This document shows, one piece after another, positions 17,148 through 26,191 of a DNA stretch of 64,000 bases; the first letter of the stretch is position 1; every line of letters starts with the position of its first letter. The notes below the pieces were generated by a model, which saw nothing but the letters and a program-made list of their open reading frames with translations, was not told the origin of the DNA and searched no databases. Source of the DNA: Ruminococcus sp. (GTDB lineage: Bacteria; Bacillota; Clostridia; Oscillospirales; Ruminococcaceae); the NCBI GenBank assembly GCA_022768805.1, contig JALELB010000055.1, forward strand, positions 1 through 64,000, given 5' to 3'. The position numbers and the translations under genes are program-made.

Positions 17148-17693
17148 ATGTCAAGAATAGGTAGAATGCCGATTAGTGTCCCTGCCGGTGTTGATGTGAA
17201 GTGCGACGGCAACTTTATGACGGTGAAGGGTCCTAAGGGCGAAATTTCCAAGCAGTTATCCACAGCAATGAACATTGAGATCTCTGACGGCGTGATCCAG
17301 GTTACCCGTCCGGACGATACCAATATCAACAGAAGCCTCCACGGCTTGACCAGAACACTGATTGCCAACATGATCGAGGGTGTGACCAACGGTTACAGCA
17401 AGACCCTGGAGATCGAGGGTGTCGGCTATCGTGCAGCAAAGCAGGGTCATGACCTGGTGATGAACCTGGGCTTCTCCCACCAGGTGATCGTATCTGAGGG
17501 CAACGGAATCACCATTGAGGTTCCCCAGCCCAACAAGATTGTCATCAGCGGTGTTGACAAGCAGGCTGTAGGTCAGTTCGCAGCTGAAGTCCGCGAGAAG
17601 CGTCCGCCGGAGCCTTATAAGGGCAAGGGCATCAAATACGCCGGTGAGCATATCGTCCGCAAGGAAGGTAAGGCCGGCAAGGGCAAAAAGTAA
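17148..17693 (+). CDS. rplF: 50S ribosomal protein L6
   Basis: Large-subunit protein near the GTPase centre. The 181 residues have the duplicated fold, opening SRIGRMPISVPAGVDVK, and the C-terminal KRPPEPYKGKGIKYAGEHI signature. It is 14 bases downstream of rpsH with its own AAGGAGG. Confidence 0.98.
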   Translation: MSRIGRMPISVPAGVDVKCDGNFMTVKGPKGEISKQLSTAMNIEISDGVIQVTRPDDTNINRSLHGLTRTLIANMIEGVTNGYSKTLEIEGVGYRAAKQGHDLVMNLGFSHQVIVSEGNGITIEVPQPNKIVISGVDKQAVGQFAAEVREKRPPEPYKGKGIKYAGEHIVRKEGKAGKGKK

Positions 17694-17710
17694 GTAAGGA
17701 GTGAATCGCT

Positions 17711-18091
17711 ATGGTAAAAAAGGTAGACAGCAACAAGGCCAGAGCTAAAAGACACCGCAGAGTCCGCGCAAAGATTTCCGGTACTCCGGCTTATCCGCGT
17801 CTGAATGTCTTCCGCTCCTCCAAGCACATTTACGCACAGATCATTGACGACGTAAACGGTGTGACACTTGCTTCTGCTTCCAGTCTTTCCAAGGATTTTG
17901 ACGCAGACGGCGGCAACAAGGATGGCGCGAAGAAGGTTGGCGAGCAGATCGCAAAGAATGCGCTGGCAAAGGGTATCAAGAATGTGGTATTCGACAGAGG
18001 CGGTTACCTGTATCACGGTCGTGTGAAGGAGCTTGCTGACGGCGCAAGAGAAGGCGGACTTTCCTTTGAGAATCCGTCCAATTCCAAGTAA
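17711..18091 (+). CDS. rplR: 50S ribosomal protein L18
   Basis: 5S rRNA-binding protein. The 126 residues include [20 protein letters not shown] and the C-terminal [20 protein letters not shown] typical of bacterial L18. The N-terminus is basic, as expected. A TAAGGAGTG ribosome-binding site precedes ATG 17711. Confidence 0.98.
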   Translation: MVKKVDSNKARAKRHRRVRAKISGTPAYPRLNVFRSSKHIYAQIIDDVNGVTLASASSLSKDFDADGGNKDGAKKVGEQIAKNALAKGIKNVVFDRGGYLYHGRVKELADGAREGGLSFENPSNSK

Positions 18092-18105
18092 GGAGGGAAA
18101 ACACG

Positions 18106-18606
18106 TTGGCTATGATTGACGCTTCCGCAATGGAGCTTACAGAAAAGGTCGTTGCAATCAACCGTGTATCCAAGACAGTCAAGGGCGGTCGTATCATGAA
18201 GTTCGCTGCACTGGTTGTAGTGGGTGACGGCAATGGTACTGTTGGTTTCGGCATCGGCAAGTCCGGTGAAGTGCCGGACGCCATCCGCAAGGGTATTGAA
18301 GACGCCAAGAAGAACCTGGTGAAGATTGCGCTGAAGGGCACAACCATTCCTCATGAGGTAATCGGTGCATTCGGCGCAGGCCGCGTGCTGATGAAGCCCG
18401 CTGCTCCCGGTACCGGTGTGATTGCCGGCGGTCCGGTTCGTGCGGTCATTGAAGTTGCAGGCATCAAGGACATCCGTACAAAGTCCCTGCGTTCCAACAA
18501 CCCCTGCAACGTGGTACGTGCAACCATCAACGGTCTTGCTTCCTGCACAACTGCAAAGGAAGTTGCAGAAAAGAGAGGCAAGTCCGTTAAGGAAATTTTA
18601 GGATAA
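18106..18606 (+). CDS. rpsE: 30S ribosomal protein S5
   Basis: Small-subunit protein involved in decoding accuracy and mRNA unwinding. The 166 residues include [20 protein letters not shown] in the double-stranded RNA-binding part and the C-terminal [20 protein letters not shown]. The start is a TTG at 18106 preceded by AAGGAGGG; an ATG two codons downstream is a possible alternative. Confidence 0.97.
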   Translation: MAMIDASAMELTEKVVAINRVSKTVKGGRIMKFAALVVVGDGNGTVGFGIGKSGEVPDAIRKGIEDAKKNLVKIALKGTTIPHEVIGAFGAGRVLMKPAAPGTGVIAGGPVRAVIEVAGIKDIRTKSLRSNNPCNVVRATINGLASCTTAKEVAEKRGKSVKEILG

Positions 18607-18618
18607 GGAGAGAGCGAC

Positions 18619-18795
18619 ATGGCTAAACAGATTACGCTTGTAAAGAGCCTGATTGGCAGAAAGCAGGACCAGATTGACACGGCGCATTCTCTTGGTCTTA
18701 AAAAGATCGGTGATTCCACCGTACAGCCTGACAATGTTCAGACAGAGGGAAAAATCAATAAGATTTCCCACCTCATCCAGGTACAGGACGCTTAA
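18619..18795 (+). CDS. rpmD: 50S ribosomal protein L30
   Basis: Small large-subunit protein of 58 residues. AKQITLVKSLIGRKQDQIDT and SLGLKKIGDSTVQPD are typical, and it sits in the canonical place between rpsE and rplO. The ATG 18619 follows AAGGAGAG. Confidence 0.96.
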   Translation: MAKQITLVKSLIGRKQDQIDTAHSLGLKKIGDSTVQPDNVQTEGKINKISHLIQVQDA

Positions 18796-18813
18796 CGCAA
18801 GGAGGTGCGAACA

Positions 18814-19254
18814 ATGAAGTTACACGAATTATCCCCGGCAGAGGGTTCTACCAAGGCTAGCAAGCGCATCGGCAGAGGTCACGGCTCCGGCCAGGGCAAG
18901 ACTGCTGGTAAGGGCCACAAGGGACAGAATGCACGTTCCGGCGGCGGCGTAAGAATCGGCTTTGAGGGCGGTCAGATGCCGCTGAGCAGAAGAATCCCCA
19001 AGAGAGGCTTCAACAACATTTTCGCTACAAAGTTTGCAATTGTAAATGTTGCAGATCTGAATAAGTTTGTTGACGGTACTGTTGTGGACGCTGAGCTGAT
19101 GAAGGCTTCCGGTCTGATCAAGAAGGAATACGATGGCGTGAAGGTGCTCGGCAACGGCGAGCTGACTGCAAAGCTTACAGTAAAGGCTGCTAAATTCTCA
19201 CAGAGTGCAATCGAGAAAATCGAGAAGGCTGGCGGGAAAGCAGAGGTGATGTAG
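18814..19254 (+). CDS. rplO: 50S ribosomal protein L15
   Basis: Large-subunit protein needed for late assembly. The 146 residues include the glycine-rich [20 protein letters not shown] and the [17 protein letters not shown] segment. ATG 18814 is spaced correctly from GGAGG at 18801-18805; an in-frame GTG at 18805 overlaps that ribosome-binding site and is unlikely. secY begins two bases after the stop. Confidence 0.97.
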   Translation: MKLHELSPAEGSTKASKRIGRGHGSGQGKTAGKGHKGQNARSGGGVRIGFEGGQMPLSRRIPKRGFNNIFATKFAIVNVADLNKFVDGTVVDAELMKASGLIKKEYDGVKVLGNGELTAKLTVKAAKFSQSAIEKIEKAGGKAEVM

Positions 19255-19255
19255 T

Positions 19256-20584
19256 GTGTTTCAGACCTTAAGGAAGGCATGGGCTATTCCTGAGCTTCGC
19301 AAAAAGCTCCTCTACACACTATTCATCATTGTCATCTTCCGGTTGGGCAGTGCCATCACTGTTCCGTTCCTGGATAATCAGCTGGTATCCACCTGGATGA
19401 GCAGTGCGGCAACGGGCGGAAACTTCCTGGAATACCTCAACATCCTGACGGGTGGTGCGCTGTCCCAGGCAACAATCTTCTCCCTGTCCATCACGCCGTA
19501 CATCAACGCCTCCATCATTGTCCAGCTTCTGACCTATGCGCTGCCTCCTCTGGAGCGGCTGCAGAGCGAGGGCGAGGAAGGCAGAAAGACGCTCAACAAG
19601 ATCACAGCGTTTGTTTCCTTTGGCCTTTCCATCTTCATGTCCTTTGCTTATTATCTGACGCTGAAGAACAAGATGTCGGCAATCAAGTATGTAGACGGCG
19701 GTTATGGTATTTTTGCTGCAATCGTCATTATCGGCAGCTTTGTGGCCGGTTCTATGCTGGTTATGTGGCTGGGTAACCGGATCAGTGAAAACGGCATCGG
19801 CAACGGTACCTCCATGATCCTGTTCGCCGGCATCATTGCGAGAATGCCCAAGGATGTGGGTACTGCAATCCAGTTGATGTTCACCAACTCTCAGAAGTAC
19901 GTGTTTGTTGTTCCGCTGGTAGGTCTGCTGTTCGTTGCCATGATTACCTTTATCGTGCTGATGAACGAAGCAGAGCGCCGGATTCCCATCCAGTACGCAA
20001 AGCGTGTGGTAGGAAGAAAGCAGTACGGCGGCCAGAGCACACACATTCCGATTAAGGTTTGCATGAGCGGTGTTATGCCGATCATCTTTGCCATGGCATT
20101 TATGTCCCTGCCGAATACCTTGAGCCTGTTCATTGAACCGGTTGCAAATCCGGAGGGCGCATCCATCGGCGCAAAGATTTACTATTATTTCATCGCATTC
20201 TTCAAGACACAGTCCTATGGCTATGCAGCGTTGTATTTCATCCTGATCGTGGCATTCAACTACTTCTATGTTTCCATGCAGTACAATCCGGTTGAAATTG
20301 CAAACAACCTGCGTCAGTCCAACGGCGGTATCCCCGGCATCCGTCCCGGTAAGCCCACCTCTGATTACATTCAGAGAATCCTGTCAAAGATTACTCTGAC
20401 AGGTGCGATCTTCCTGGGTCTGATTGCGATCTTCCCGATCTTCTTTGCAAAGGCTCTGCCGGATATGAGCGGCCTTTCCATGGGCGGTACCTCCATTCTG
20501 ATCGTAGTAAGCGTAGCACTTGAGACTGTCCGCACATTGGAATCCCAGATGATGATGCGTCATCACAAGGGCTTCCTGGGTTAA
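19256..20584 (+). CDS. secY: SecY, preprotein translocase channel subunit
   Basis: Forms the protein-conducting channel of the Sec translocon in the cytoplasmic membrane with SecE and SecG. The 442 residues have about ten membrane segments and conserved loops including GQSTHIPIKV and the basic C5-type loop RQSNGGIPGIRPGKPT. The GTG start at 19256 lies two bases after the rplO stop, which implies translational coupling. This is the standard spc-operon location. Confidence 0.98.
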   Translation: MFQTLRKAWAIPELRKKLLYTLFIIVIFRLGSAITVPFLDNQLVSTWMSSAATGGNFLEYLNILTGGALSQATIFSLSITPYINASIIVQLLTYALPPLERLQSEGEEGRKTLNKITAFVSFGLSIFMSFAYYLTLKNKMSAIKYVDGGYGIFAAIVIIGSFVAGSMLVMWLGNRISENGIGNGTSMILFAGIIARMPKDVGTAIQLMFTNSQKYVFVVPLVGLLFVAMITFIVLMNEAERRIPIQYAKRVVGRKQYGGQSTHIPIKVCMSGVMPIIFAMAFMSLPNTLSLFIEPVANPEGASIGAKIYYYFIAFFKTQSYGYAALYFILIVAFNYFYVSMQYNPVEIANNLRQSNGGIPGIRPGKPTSDYIQRILSKITLTGAIFLGLIAIFPIFFAKALPDMSGLSMGGTSILIVVSVALETVRTLESQMMMRHHKGFLG

Positions 20585-20598
20585 GGAGGACACTGCAT

Positions 20599-21231
20599 AT
20601 GAATCTGATTCTTTTGGGCGCTCCTGGCGCAGGCAAGGGTACACAGGCAGAAGTCATTTCTGCAGCATTGTCCATTCCCCAGATTTCAACAGGCAACATT
20701 CTGCGTGAAGCTGTCAAGAACGGTACCGAGTTTGGTTTGAAGGCCAAGGCTGCTATGGAAAGCGGCGCACTGGTTTCTGACGAAGTTGTAATCGGTATCC
20801 TGAAAGACCGTATTGCACAGGATGACTGCAAAAACGGGTTCATTCTCGATGGATTCCCCAGAACGGTTCCTCAGGCTGAAGCCCTGGAGGCTATGGGTGT
20901 GAACATTGACAAGGTCGTTGAGATCTATGTTCCGGATGAAACCATTTCCAAGCGCCTGTCCGGCAGACGTGTCTGTGAGGACTGCGGCGCATCCTATCAT
21001 ACGGATTTCAAGCCTTCCAAGGTATCCGGCAAGTGCGACAAGTGCGGCGGGAATACCGTAATCCGCAAGGATGACGAGCCGGCCACTGTGCTGGAGCGGC
21101 TGAAGGTATACCACGAGCAGACTGCACCGCTGAAGGCGTTTTATGAACAGCGGGGCAAGCTGGAAACCGTAATCGGTCAGGAAGAGGTTTCCGAAACCTC
21201 CAAGCTGACTCTGAAGGCTGTGGGGGCGTAA
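20599..21231 (+). CDS. adk: Adenylate kinase (zinc-type LID domain)
   Basis: Converts ATP + AMP to two ADP in the cytoplasm. The 210 residues have the P-loop GAPGAGKGTQA, the AMP-binding region and the LID with a four-cysteine zinc site (CEDC and CDKC), typical of Gram-positive long-form enzymes. DGFPRTVPQAEAL is conserved. It is placed after secY, as in many Firmicutes, and map begins five bases downstream. Confidence 0.98.
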   Translation: MNLILLGAPGAGKGTQAEVISAALSIPQISTGNILREAVKNGTEFGLKAKAAMESGALVSDEVVIGILKDRIAQDDCKNGFILDGFPRTVPQAEALEAMGVNIDKVVEIYVPDETISKRLSGRRVCEDCGASYHTDFKPSKVSGKCDKCGGNTVIRKDDEPATVLERLKVYHEQTAPLKAFYEQRGKLETVIGQEEVSETSKLTLKAVGA

Positions 21232-21235
21232 ACCC

Positions 21236-21985
21236 ATGATCAGCGTGAAATCCAATACCGACCTGGAAAAGCTTCGTGCAGCCGGCAAAATTGCCGGTGG
21301 TGCGCTGAAGCTGGCCGGGGAATCCGTTCGGGCGGGGATGACCACCAAGGAACTGGACAAAATCGTGCATGACTACATTGTGAGCTGCGGCGCAACACCG
21401 TCCTTTCTGGGATACGGCGGCTTTACAGGCAGCGCCTGCATCTCCATTAACAATGAGGTCATTCACGGCATCCCGTCCTCCAAGCGGAAAATTGCAGACG
21501 GAGATATTGTCAGTGTGGATGTGGGGGCTTGCTACAATGGCTTTCACGGCGACACCTGTGCAACTTTTGCAGTGGGACATATTTCTGACGAGGCAAAAAA
21601 GCTTCTCGAAGTTACAGAAGCAAGCCTGTATGCCGGAATCGCTGCGTCGGTCGTCGGCGCACGCATGGGAGATGTTTCCCATACGGTTGAAGAGTATTGC
21701 GTTTCGAGAGGATATGCTGTGGTGAAGCAGTATTGCGGACACGGCATCGGCAGGGAACTGCACGAATCACCTGAAGTACCGAATTACGGGAAGCCGGGAC
21801 ATGGGATACGCCTGGTATCCGGCATGACCTTTTGTATTGAACCGATGATCAATGTCAAGGGCGAGGGTGTGCGAGTGCTGAAGGACGGCTGGACGGTTCT
21901 GACACAGAGCGGTTCGCTTTCCGCACACTTTGAGCACAGCATCGCCGTCACACCGAATGGGCCTGTGATTCTGACACAGCCTTAA
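21236..21985 (+). CDS. map: Methionine aminopeptidase, type I
   Basis: Removes the initiator methionine from nascent proteins. The 249 residues match type I enzymes. Metal-binding motifs visible are DVGACYNGFHGD (two aspartates), the histidine of GHGIGRELHE, the glutamate of FCIEPM and the last glutamate of SAHFEHSIAV. In the family these hold a two-metal centre. It is located between adk and a KOW-protein gene. Confidence 0.97.
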   Translation: MISVKSNTDLEKLRAAGKIAGGALKLAGESVRAGMTTKELDKIVHDYIVSCGATPSFLGYGGFTGSACISINNEVIHGIPSSKRKIADGDIVSVDVGACYNGFHGDTCATFAVGHISDEAKKLLEVTEASLYAGIAASVVGARMGDVSHTVEEYCVSRGYAVVKQYCGHGIGRELHESPEVPNYGKPGHGIRLVSGMTFCIEPMINVKGEGVRVLKDGWTVLTQSGSLSAHFEHSIAVTPNGPVILTQP

Positions 21986-21998
21986 ACGGAGGTGTACA

Positions 21999-22244
21999 GT
22001 GGAACTGGAGGTTGGCATGGTCGTCCGGGCTGTTGCAGGACGGGACGCAGACGGATTCTTTGTTGTAACTGCGTTGGATGGTGAGTTTGTATGGATCGCA
22101 GACGGCGACCGCAGAAAGCTCAGCAAGCCAAAGCACAAGCGGCGTAAGCACCTGAGAAGGACCTGTACTGTAATGGATCTGAACGGGATCACCGATAAGA
22201 AGCTGAGAACCCTGCTGCGAGACTACAGGGAACAGGCTGATTGA
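21999..22244 (+). CDS. KOW domain-containing RNA-binding protein
   Basis: An 81-residue protein with an N-terminal KOW-like segment ([20 protein letters not shown]) and a strongly basic stretch ([15 protein letters not shown]). Proteins like this, related to the eukaryotic L14e/L27e type, are found between map and infA in many Clostridia. A ribosome-associated role is likely from position and charge but undemonstrated. The start is GTG 21999, with GGAGGTG upstream. Confidence 0.82.
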   Translation: MELEVGMVVRAVAGRDADGFFVVTALDGEFVWIADGDRRKLSKPKHKRRKHLRRTCTVMDLNGITDKKLRTLLRDYREQAD

Positions 22245-22257
22245 TAGGAGGTTATGT

Positions 22258-22476
22258 ATGTCTAAGGAAGATGCAATCGAGCTTGAGGGTGTTGTGCTGG
22301 AAGCATTGCCGAATGCAATGTTCCGTGTGGAGCTTCCCAACAAGCACATTATTCTGGCACATGTGTCAGGCAAGCTGAGAATGAACTACATCCGTATCGT
22401 TCCCGGCGATAAGGTGACCATTGAAATGTCCCCTTATGACCTGACAAAGGGCCGAATCACATGGAGAGCGAAGTAA
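22258..22476 (+). CDS. infA: Translation initiation factor IF-1
   Basis: OB-fold factor occupying the ribosomal A site in initiation. The 72 residues match the family exactly, with [39 protein letters not shown] and [19 protein letters not shown] precedes the ATG. Standard position between map and rpmJ. Confidence 0.98.
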   Translation: MSKEDAIELEGVVLEALPNAMFRVELPNKHIILAHVSGKLRMNYIRIVPGDKVTIEMSPYDLTKGRITWRAK

Positions 22477-22505
22477 GCGCTCTAACAAGGAACGTGAGAT
22501 GCTGA

Positions 22506-22652
<147 letters not shown>

Positions 22653-22686
22653 TCCCTTGACAATATAATGGAGGTGTAAGAAACCA

Positions 22687-23055
22687 ATGGCAAGAATTGC
22701 TGGTGTGGATCTGCCGAAGAACAAGAGAGTCGAGATCGGCCTCACGTATATCTACGGCATCGGCCGCAATACTGCGGCAACCATCCTCAAGGAGACCGGT
22801 GTAAACCCGGATACCCGTGTGAAGGATCTGACTGAATCCGATGTAGCACTGCTCCGTGATTACATCGACAAGCACTACACCGTTGAGGGTGACCTGCGTC
22901 GTGAGGTTGCGCTCAATATCAAGAGACTGGTTGAAATCGGCTGCTACCGGGGCGTTCGTCACCGTAAGGGTCTGCCGGTTCGCGGTCAGCGCACAAAGAC
23001 CAACGCAAGAACCCGGAAGGGTCCGGTTAAGACCATCGCTAACAAGAAGAAGTAA
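22687..23055 (+). CDS. rpsM: 30S ribosomal protein S13
   Basis: Head protein contacting tRNA and the large subunit. The 122 residues include [20 protein letters not shown] and the C-terminal [19 protein letters not shown] motif ([19 protein letters not shown]). Start of the alpha-operon part, in normal order rpsM-rpsK-rpsD-rpoA-rplQ. Confidence 0.98.
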   Translation: MARIAGVDLPKNKRVEIGLTYIYGIGRNTAATILKETGVNPDTRVKDLTESDVALLRDYIDKHYTVEGDLRREVALNIKRLVEIGCYRGVRHRKGLPVRGQRTKTNARTRKGPVKTIANKKK

Positions 23056-23070
23056 AGGAGGGAATGAACT

Positions 23071-23463
23071 TTGGCACAGCAGAAGGGTAAGAAGATCACT
23101 ACCGTAAGAAGACGCAGAGAGCGGAAGAACATTGAAAACGGCGCAGTTCATATCCAGTCTACGTTCAACAACACCATCGTTACCATCAGTGATACGCAGG
23201 GCAACGTCATCTCCTGGGCAAGCGCAGGTGAGATGGGCTTCAGAGGTTCCAAGAAGTCCACACCGTTCGCAGCACAGACCGCTGCAAAGGCTGCTATGGA
23301 GCATGGTCTGAAGTCTGTTGAAGTTTATGTAAAGGGACCGGGTTCCGGCCGTGAGGCTGCGATCAGAGCACTGCAGACTGTTGGTCTGGAGGTTAAGCTC
23401 ATCAAGGACGTTACACCGATTCCCCACAACGGATGCCGTCCTCCCAAGAGACGCCGCGTCTAG
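23071..23463 (+). CDS. rpsK: 30S ribosomal protein S11
   Basis: Platform protein near the E-site mRNA path. The 130 residues contain [20 protein letters not shown] and the C-terminal [16 protein letters not shown] signature. The start is TTG 23071 with AAAGGAGGG upstream. Confidence 0.98.
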   Translation: MAQQKGKKITTVRRRRERKNIENGAVHIQSTFNNTIVTISDTQGNVISWASAGEMGFRGSKKSTPFAAQTAAKAAMEHGLKSVEVYVKGPGSGREAAIRALQTVGLEVKLIKDVTPIPHNGCRPPKRRRV

Positions 23464-23483
23464 TATTCAAGGAGGTATATGAA

Positions 23484-24080
23484 ATGGCAGTAAGTAAAGA
23501 ACCGATTCTGAAGAGATGCAGACATCTGGGAATCAGCCCGATGGTTATGGGCATTTCCAAGAATTCTAACAGAAATCCCAACGCAAACAACAGAAAAAAG
23601 GTTTCTGAGTACGGCATGCAGCTGAAGGAAAAGCAGAAGCTGAAGTTTATCTACGGCGTTCTGGAAAAGCCCTTCTACCACTACTTCGAGATTGCCGAGA
23701 AGATGGAAGGCAAGGCCGGCGACAACCTGATCACCCTGCTGGAATCCAGACTCGACAACGTTGCTTACAGAATGGGCATGGCTCTCACCAGAAGAGAAGC
23801 CCGTCAGCTGGTAACTCACAGACACTTTACCGTAAACGGCCAGAGAGTCAATATTCCCTCCTATCGTGTAAAGGAAGGCGATGTGATCGCTCTGTACGAG
23901 GGCAGCAGATCCAGCCAGAAGTTCAAGGACGTGCTGGAGCAGACTGCAAACCGTCCGGTTCCGCTGTGGCTGGAAGCAAACAAGGAAAACTTCTCTGTTA
24001 AGGTAACGCGTATGCCCAAGGTTGAGGATCTGGACTACGAGGTAGAAGCTCACCTGATCGTCGAGCTGTACTCCAAGTAA
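23484..24080 (+). CDS. rpsD: 30S ribosomal protein S4
   Basis: 16S rRNA-binding assembly protein and translational repressor of the alpha operon in other bacteria. The 198 residues contain the S4 domain (LESRLDNVAYRMGMALTRRE, ARQLVTHRHFTVNG). ATG 23484 follows AAGGAGG; an open frame extends upstream across the rpsK end but has no ribosome-binding site. In many Firmicutes rpsD is monocistronic, whereas here it is in the operon. Confidence 0.97.
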   Translation: MAVSKEPILKRCRHLGISPMVMGISKNSNRNPNANNRKKVSEYGMQLKEKQKLKFIYGVLEKPFYHYFEIAEKMEGKAGDNLITLLESRLDNVAYRMGMALTRREARQLVTHRHFTVNGQRVNIPSYRVKEGDVIALYEGSRSSQKFKDVLEQTANRPVPLWLEANKENFSVKVTRMPKVEDLDYEVEAHLIVELYSK

Positions 24081-24154
24081 TCATTTTCGTATTGTTGGCG
24101 TACATTGCAAAATCCCCACAAGAACAAAAGTGATTGCGAAATAGGAGGGTTTAT

Positions 24155-25111
24155 ATGCTGGAAAAAATAGAGAAGCCGGAAATTGACACTGTCGAACTGA
24201 GAAGTGACGGGAAATACGGTAAATTCGTTTTGGCTCCGCTTGAGCGTGGCTACGGTATTACGCTCGGCAACAGCCTCAGACGAGTACTGCTCTCCTCGCT
24301 GCCCGGTGTCGCAGTCAACTCTGTAAAGATTGACGGCGTACACCATGAGCTGTCCACGATCCCCGGTGTTAAGGAGGATGTCACAGAGATCATCCTGAGC
24401 ATCAAGGGTCTGACTGCAAAGCTTTATGGAGACGGTCCCAAGACCGTTTACATTGAAGCAACCGGTGAATGTGAAGTCACTGCGGGCGATATCAAGACTG
24501 ACTCTGAGGTGAATATTCTTGATCCGGGCATGCATATTGCAACCCTGGGCAAGGACGCATCCCTCTATATGGAGATCACCCTTGATAAGGGCAGAGGTTA
24601 TGTATCCGCTGAGCGCAACAAGCAGCTGATGCCGAACCTTCCGATTGATGTCATTGCGGTTGATAGTATTTATACTCCTGTTTTGAAGGTAAACTACACA
24701 GTTGAGGACACTCGGCTGGGTCAGGTTACCGACTATGACAAGCTGACGATGGAAGTGTGGACCGACGGGACCATTTCCGCAAAGGAAGCGCTGTCACAGG
24801 CAGCCAATCTCCTCAACGAGCATCTGAAGCTTTTTGTGGATCTGTCTGAAGAGGCAAGCATCGCAGAAGTTTTGGTCGAAAAAGACGATAAGGGTAAGGA
24901 AAAAATCCTTGAGATGACCATTGAGGAACTTGACTTATCCGTGCGTTCCTTCAATTGCCTGAAGCGCGCCGGAATTAACACAGTGGATGACTTGATCAAC
25001 AAGTCCGAAGAAGAAATGATGAAGGTTCGGAACCTCGGTAAGAAATCCTTCGATGAGGTTAAGGAAAAGCTCCAGTCTCTGGGCTTTGACCTGAGTTCCG
25101 AGGAAGAATAA
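24155..25111 (+). CDS. rpoA: RNA polymerase alpha subunit
   Basis: Assembly platform of RNA polymerase and contact for UP elements. The 318 residues have the N-terminal dimer domain ([20 protein letters not shown]) and the C-terminal helix-hairpin-helix domain ([20 protein letters not shown] and the [15 protein letters not shown] motif). ATG 24155 follows AGGAGGG; an in-frame extension upstream lacks a ribosome-binding site. Confidence 0.98.
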   Translation: MLEKIEKPEIDTVELRSDGKYGKFVLAPLERGYGITLGNSLRRVLLSSLPGVAVNSVKIDGVHHELSTIPGVKEDVTEIILSIKGLTAKLYGDGPKTVYIEATGECEVTAGDIKTDSEVNILDPGMHIATLGKDASLYMEITLDKGRGYVSAERNKQLMPNLPIDVIAVDSIYTPVLKVNYTVEDTRLGQVTDYDKLTMEVWTDGTISAKEALSQAANLLNEHLKLFVDLSEEASIAEVLVEKDDKGKEKILEMTIEELDLSVRSFNCLKRAGINTVDDLINKSEEEMMKVRNLGKKSFDEVKEKLQSLGFDLSSEEE

Positions 25112-25132
25112 CCAGAAAAGGAGTGATATACG

Positions 25133-25474
25133 ATGCCGGGTACGAGAAAGTTAGGCAGAACAACAGATCATAGAAAGGCTATGCTCAGAGCTATGGTTAC
25201 CTACCTGCTGGAGAACGGTCAGATCGAAACCACAGTGACACGCGCAAAGGAAGTCCGTGCAGTTGCTGAGAAGATGATCACCATCGGCAAGAACGATGAC
25301 CTGCATGCTAAGCGCCAGGTATTTGCATATGTGACCAAGGAGAGCGTTGCGAAGAAGCTGTTCGATGAAATCGCACCGAAGTATGCGGACAAGAACGGCG
25401 GCTATACCAGAATCATCAAGACAGGTCCCCGTCGGGGCGATGCAGCAGAGATGGCAATCATCCAGCTGGTATAA
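25133..25474 (+). CDS. rplQ: 50S ribosomal protein L17
   Basis: Last gene of the operon. The 113 residues include the typical [20 protein letters not shown] and the C-terminal [20 protein letters not shown]. Two tandem terminators follow within about 80 bases, which fits the end of this long transcript. Confidence 0.98.
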   Translation: MPGTRKLGRTTDHRKAMLRAMVTYLLENGQIETTVTRAKEVRAVAEKMITIGKNDDLHAKRQVFAYVTKESVAKKLFDEIAPKYADKNGGYTRIIKTGPRRGDAAEMAIIQLV

Positions 25475-25490
25475 TGCAATAGATCAGGAA

Positions 25491-25519
25491 CGCGCAGAAA
25501 AATCTGCGCGTTTTCTTTT
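25491..25519 (+). terminator. Terminator 1 of the ribosomal operon
   Basis: CGCGCAGA (25491-25498) pairs with TCTGCGCG (25503-25510) around AAAA, followed by TTTTCTTTT. Confidence 0.9.
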
Positions 25520-25556
25520 ACCCGTATGCCCCACCCAGGGGATACGGGTGTTTTTT
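25520..25556 (+). terminator. Terminator 2 of the ribosomal operon
   Basis: ACCCGTAT (25520-25527) pairs with ATACGGGT (25542-25549), with further C-G pairs inside, followed by G and six T residues (25551-25556). A back-up to terminator 1. Confidence 0.88.
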
Positions 25557-25623
25557 ATGTATGATACACAAAATTTTCAAATAAAATTTGGCGGATTTGG
25601 TGCGCCCTTTCTATGAAAAATGA

Positions 25624-25653
25624 TTGACTTTCTATGTAAAAATACTGTATAAT
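25624..25653 (+). promoter_or_regulatory. Promoter of the mraZ division/cell-wall cluster
   Basis: TTGACT (25624-25629), an 18-base spacer and TATAAT (25648-25653). Transcription would start near 25660, immediately before the GTGG repeats annotated at 25668-25708. Confidence 0.8.
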
Positions 25654-25667
25654 GATATTGCACGGTG

Positions 25668-25708
25668 AAAAGTGGTGTTGTAACTCCATTCTGTGGTACA
25701 AAGTGGGG
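25668..25708 (+). promoter_or_regulatory. Candidate MraZ-binding GTGG repeats
   Basis: GTGG occurs at 25672-25675, 25693-25696 and 25703-25706, spaced 21 and 10 bases apart and so on one helical face; two copies are in AAAGTGG context. MraZ is known in other bacteria to bind short direct repeats with about 10-base phasing upstream of its own gene. The assignment here is by analogy. Confidence 0.5.
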
Positions 25709-25748
25709 AACAAGCGAAAGCGAAGTATAGGAAAGGGCGGTGTAGGAC

Positions 25749-26174
25749 ATGGCAAAGATTCTGATGGGCGAATTCCTGCATAATATGGACGCCAAAGGCA
25801 GAGTCAGCTTTCCTACAAAGCTCCGGGAGATACTTGGCGAAACGTTCTATGTCACCAAAACCATTGATAAGCCCTGCCTGACAGTGTATTCCCAGGAAGA
25901 ATGGGAGAAGCTGTCCGACAAGATTGCACAGCTGCCCCAGGCAAAAAGTGCGAATGTACGTCGTATTTTGTTTTCCGGCGCAGGTGAGCTGAACCCTGAC
26001 AAGCAGGGCCGGGTACTGATTCCGCAGCACTTGCGGGAGTATGCGGGCCTGGACAAGGATGTTATGGTCATCGGTGCGTGCAATGTGGCAGAGATATGGG
26101 ACAAGACGGCATGGGATGATTTCAACAACGCGTTCGACACAACGGAACTGATGGAGGTCATGGGTGAGTTATAA
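25749..26174 (+). CDS. mraZ: MraZ transcriptional regulator
   Basis: DNA-binding regulator with two AbrB-like SpoVT folds, first gene of the division/cell-wall cluster and usually an autorepressor. The 141 residues contain the two DxKGR-type motifs: NMDAKGRVSFPTKLRE near the N-terminus and NPDKQGRVLIPQHLRE in the second half. It precedes rsmH, as in nearly all bacteria. Confidence 0.96.
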   Translation: MAKILMGEFLHNMDAKGRVSFPTKLREILGETFYVTKTIDKPCLTVYSQEEWEKLSDKIAQLPQAKSANVRRILFSGAGELNPDKQGRVLIPQHLREYAGLDKDVMVIGACNVAEIWDKTAWDDFNNAFDTTELMEVMGEL

Positions 26175-26191
26175 GTCTGATGGAGAATGAA

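Noticed and set aside
22658..22671. TTGACA close to TATAAT before rpsM
   Set aside because: The two hexamers are nearly adjacent (about two bases apart), so they cannot form a sigma-70-type promoter with a 15-19-base spacer.
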